64,000 nucleotides of DNA from Exiguobacterium sp. s193 (lineage in GTDB: Bacteria > Bacillota > Bacilli > Exiguobacteriales > Exiguobacteriaceae). Location of the stretch: positions 372,001-436,000 of the forward strand of contig NZ_JACSMR010000001.1 of NCBI RefSeq assembly GCF_018618755.1, written 5' to 3'. Positions 61,623 through 64,000 of the stretch are shown here, one piece after another. The position numbers were made by a program, and so were the translations under genes. Below the pieces are notes generated by a model. That model saw nothing but the letters and a program-made list of their open reading frames with translations, searched no databases and was not told the origin of the DNA. How positions within the stretch are numbered: position 1 is the first letter of the stretch; the number at the start of each line of letters is the position of its first letter.

Positions 61623-61973
61623 TTAGCAACCACCGGGTGTTCCGGCGTTCGTCGCTGTTCTGAATGATGTTCCGCAACCGCATGTCGCGATGGCATTCGG
61701 ATTCGTGATCGTGAATCCGCCACCGAGCATCGATTGTTTATAGTCAATTTCTAATCCTTTGACGACAGGATAGTCTTTTTCATTGACGATGACATTGACA
61801 CCATGTTGTTCAAATGTCAGGTCCGTCTCCTTTTGGCTGTCGAAACCCATTCCGTAGGAGAGACCACTGCATCCGCCACCTTGAACGAGCATCCGGAGAT
61901 TTCTTTCATCGTCCGGTGCTTGTTGCATCATCTCTTTGACTTGAAGAGCAGCTGCTTCTGTTAATTGGATCAT
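61623..61973 (-). CDS. yutM: HesB/IscA-type iron-sulfur assembly protein
   Basis: The 116-residue A-type carrier has the three expected cysteines in GGGCSGLSYGMGF and ATCGCGTSF, which bind an Fe-S cluster or iron for delivery to apoproteins. It corresponds to B. subtilis YutM. AAAGGGAAGGTG precedes the ATG. A C-terminal extension (RTATNAGTPGGC) adds a further cysteine. Confidence 0.92.
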   Translation of the reverse strand: MIQLTEAAALQVKEMMQQAPDDERNLRMLVQGGGCSGLSYGMGFDSQKETDLTFEQHGVNVIVNEKDYPVVKGLEIDYKQSMLGGGFTITNPNAIATCGCGTSFRTATNAGTPGGC

Positions 61974-62091
61974 GTAATCACCTTCCCTTTTTCTATAGTA
62001 TACGCAATTTCATGCGGATTCGAAACCTAGTTGCTTGAAACTATCTTGAATTCGTTGTATAAATGAATTGTATCAAAAAAATTAAATCGTT

Positions 62092-62226
62092 CCATCTTCA
62101 GGGCAGGGTGAAATTCCCGACCGGCGGTAAACAGACTTTTGTCTGAAGCCCGCGAGCGAATAGGGCGCTATTTGCTGATTCTGTGTGACTCAGGAGCCGA
62201 CAGTATAGTCTGGATGGGAGAAGATG
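62092..62226 (+). promoter_or_regulatory. FMN riboswitch (RFN element)
   Basis: Conserved RFN blocks are present in order: ATCTTCAGGGCAGGGTGAAA, CCCGACCGGCGGT, AGCCCGCGAGC, GTGTGACTCAGGAGCCGACA and TAGTCTGGATGGGAGAAGAT. FMN binding should promote the terminator at 62292 and reduce ribU expression. Confidence 0.96.
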
Positions 62227-62291
62227 GCGGCATGTATATAGACTTATTCCGATTTTGCAAATTTCGGATAGGCTTATTTCATTGCGGACTT

Positions 62292-62328
62292 CTCCCCTGT
62301 TGAATTCATTTCAATGGGGGTTTATTTT
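62292..62328 (+). terminator. Riboswitch-controlled terminator of ribU
   Basis: CCCC..TTGAA pairs with TTCAA.GGGG and is followed by TTTATTTTGG, between the RFN element and ribU. Confidence 0.75.
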
Positions 62329-62384
62329 GGACGCAAGCATGCCAATACTTCATCGAGAGGAACGAAAAAGGAGAATTTACTCGT

Positions 62385-62951
62385 ATGAAACGCACTCAAA
62401 AAATGGTCACACTCTCAATGTTAGGTTCAATTTCGTTTGTTCTTATGTTACTCAACTTCCCACTACCTTTTTTACCCAACTATTTAAAAATCGACTTCAG
62501 TGACGTTCCGGCGTTGATTGCTGCTATCATGTTCTCACCGGTAGCCGGCGTAATCGTCGAAGCATTGAAGAACGTGCTCTATTATATCTTCCGTGGAAGC
62601 GGTGTTCCGGTCGGCGAACTTGCAAACTTCGCAGCTGGTGTCGCTTTTATCCTTCCCGTCAGCTGGTTCTACCATAAAAAGAAATCAACGCAAGGTCTTG
62701 CGACTGGTTTAGTCGCCGGAACCATTACGATGGCACTTGGACTTGCGATTCTCAACTATGTGTTGATCCTTCCCGCATACGCTTGGTTCTTCGGGATGGA
62801 CTACATGCTTGATCCGGCAGTCAAATGGACAACGATCATCGCTGGTATCTTACCGTTTAACATCATTAAGGCTCTCTTCATTTCAGCTCTCTTCATTCCG
62901 CTGTTCCTGAAATTAAAACCTTGGATGAACCGTCGTCAACAAGCTGCATAA
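62385..62951 (+). CDS. ribU: Riboflavin ECF transporter S component
   Basis: The 188-residue membrane protein has about six spans, starting KMVTLSMLGSISFVLMLLNF. The segment LKIDFSDVPALIAAIMFSPVAG near residue 40 is a RibU signature for riboflavin binding. It captures riboflavin for the shared ECF ATPase module, which is not in this window. AAAGGAG lies 10 nt before the ATG. Regulation by the upstream FMN riboswitch is consistent. Confidence 0.95.
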   Translation: MKRTQKMVTLSMLGSISFVLMLLNFPLPFLPNYLKIDFSDVPALIAAIMFSPVAGVIVEALKNVLYYIFRGSGVPVGELANFAAGVAFILPVSWFYHKKKSTQGLATGLVAGTITMALGLAILNYVLILPAYAWFFGMDYMLDPAVKWTTIIAGILPFNIIKALFISALFIPLFLKLKPWMNRRQQAA

Positions 62952-62976
62952 GTCCTAGGCGCGCCCGCCGACCGAC

Positions 62977-63014
62977 AAAAATCCCCCACTTCACTTGAGG
63001 TGGGGGATTTTTTT
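62977..63014. terminator. Bidirectional terminator after ribU
   Basis: AAAAATCCCCCAC and GTGGGGGATTTTT arms; it also serves yuzB, whose stop codon touches it. Confidence 0.9.
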
Positions 63015-63246
63015 AGAGTTCATTTTCTTCGATTTTAGCGTAGATGTTTTCTAACAGTTCTTCCGGTGTCTCTCCGATGACGGTTTCGCCGTCAACCAGA
63101 CAAAAATGATCAAGCGAACAGATGCCACAGTAGCCAAGACAACCATACTCGACGACATCGACATTCGGATCCCGTTCGAGTTGCGCCATGACGACTTGTG
63201 TCCCTGCCGCTAAGTTACTGATACAAAATTCAATAATTGGATTCAC
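63013..63246 (-). CDS. yuzB: DUF1450 protein YuzB
   Basis: The 77-residue protein has the four-cysteine pattern of DUF1450: EFCISN near residue 8 and YGCLGYCGICSLDHFC at residues 34-49. This suggests metal or Fe-S binding in a thioredoxin-like ferredoxin fold. B. subtilis YuzB is beside yutJ, as here. GTG start, with AAAGGAGG upstream. Function unknown. Confidence 0.88.
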   Translation of the reverse strand: MNPIIEFCISNLAAGTQVVMAQLERDPNVDVVEYGCLGYCGICSLDHFCLVDGETVIGETPEELLENIYAKIEENEL

Positions 63247-63338
63247 TTTTTTTCCTCCTTTAAGCAGGAATTAACCTTCCTCATGTCGTATTATACAAGG
63301 TCAGACTGATTTAGGGGAACTAAGGGGGATTTTAAGTT

Positions 63339-64000
63339 ATGAAGCAACTAGTCGTTTTAGGTGGCGGATATGGCGGAATGCGGATTTGTGAACGCTTCAA
63401 AGATGAAGAGGTCGCGGTGACACTTGTCGACCGCTTGCCGTATCATGCGCTAAAGACCGAGTATTATGCACTTGCAGCAGGTACATTATCCGATCGTGAT
63501 GTCCGGATTGAATTTCCGGAGGGGAAACATCTCACATATAAATATGGACATGTCGTCAACATTTCACCAGAGACGCATTCTGTTTTCTTGCAAGACGGAA
63601 CGGAACTTTTTTATGACGATCTCATCATCGCATTAGGTTGCGAAGATAAATACCATAACATACCGGGTGCTCAAGAGTTTACGTACAGCATCCAGACACT
63701 TGAAGAATCTCGGAAGACACACCATGCGATTTGTGGGCTATCGCCTGGTGCGACGGTATCGATCGTCGGTGCCGGACTCTCGGGTGTCGAACTCGCAAGT
63801 GAGCTCCATGAAAGTCGGAAGGACTTGAAGATTCGTTTATTCGACCGCGGTCCTTCTGTCTTGTCATTTTTATCCGATAAAGTATCATCTTACGTCCAAG
63901 AGTGGTTTGAAGAGCATGACGTTGAAGTCATCAACAATTCAAACGTCACACTCGTCACGGCAGATGACGTCCGCAACGGTGAGGATGTCTACCCGACGAA
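63339..64000 (+). CDS. yutJ: NADH dehydrogenase-like flavoprotein YutJ, 3' truncated by window
   Basis: About 220 residues are visible. FAD binding is shown by LVVLGGGYGGMRICE at the start and the NAD loop by VSIVGAGLSGVELASEL near residue 145; ALGCEDKYHNIPGA lies between them. It belongs to the type II NADH dehydrogenase-like family and matches the place of B. subtilis yutJ next to yuzB. The electron acceptor is unknown. AAGGGGGAT lies 8 nt before the ATG. The frame is open at the window end. Confidence 0.9.
   Translation, partial: MKQLVVLGGGYGGMRICERFKDEEVAVTLVDRLPYHALKTEYYALAAGTLSDRDVRIEFPEGKHLTYKYGHVVNISPETHSVFLQDGTELFYDDLIIALGCEDKYHNIPGAQEFTYSIQTLEESRKTHHAICGLSPGATVSIVGAGLSGVELASELHESRKDLKIRLFDRGPSVLSFLSDKVSSYVQEWFEEHDVEVINNSNVTLVTADDVRNGEDVYPT

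Overview
The window reads as chromosomal DNA of a low-to-medium GC Firmicute of the order Bacillales, most likely Exiguobacterium. Blocks of gene order match what I recall of Bacillus subtilis: ytmP-pullulanase-ytlQ-thpR; pepV/ytzE; ytzG-ytgP-ytfP; metK/pckA-yuxH-ytmA-ytkD; pgi-yugK-yugI and yugE-yugG-yugH; pepA, yuiB, ndh, yumC, yutM, yuzB and yutJ. Protein motifs, strong AGGAGG ribosome sites and Firmicute riboregulators (T-box, S-box, RFN element, GlcT RAT) agree. No rRNA, tRNA, CRISPR array, prophage or full-length transposase gene was seen. The species call is an inference from synteny.

Layout. 1-3.1 kb: 3'-truncated trmB, an orphan 33-residue CydS-like membrane peptide and the alsSD acetoin operon. 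3.1-10.3 kb: minus-strand block ytmP, pullulanase, ytlQ, thpR, MFS transporter, pepV. 10.5-16.5 kb: ytzE, an SDR protein, ytzG-ytgP, ytfP and an anchored protein of unknown function. 16.6-26.5 kb: leuS under a T-box, HAD phosphatase, Fem/BioF2-like transferase, MFS, ytqB, hydrolase, GNAT, and metK under an S-box. 26.6-34.3 kb: pckA with CcpN-like and cre-like sites, yuxH, ytmA, ytkD, pgi, yugK, yugI. 34.6-38.4 kb: an unusual ribonucleotide reductase operon nrdE-flavodoxin-nrdF. 38.9-41.9 kb: yugE to yugH. 41.9-49.5 kb: repeats, a MazG-like protein, ytvI, DUF429, pepA and a solitary ptsI. 49.6-56.5 kb: multidrug MFS, glucose EIICBA and EIICB, and glcT with its RAT/terminator. 56.6-64 kb: yuiB, ndh, yumC, two GNATs, an SDR protein, an IscA-type protein, ribU under an FMN riboswitch, yuzB and a truncated yutJ.

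Metabolic themes. Glucose enters through GlcT-controlled PTS permeases phosphorylated by PtsI. Pgi and PckA set glycolytic versus gluconeogenic flux, and AlsS/AlsD divert pyruvate to acetoin. Ndh, YutJ and YumC handle pyridine nucleotides.

The most unusual signal is a family of short non-coding repeats with about 13-bp imperfect inverted ends. Complete copies lie at 23242-23578 and 51262-51625, a rearranged copy at 41973-42303, a truncated one at about 49271-49489, and a solitary end at 20010-20023. Both complete copies are flanked by two copies of the local intrinsic-terminator hairpin (27 and 35 bp), and the rearranged copy and solitary end each abut one hairpin. The hairpin sequence differs at every locus, so it is the target rather than part of the element. 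This suggests a MITE-like element that enters transcription terminators and duplicates them.
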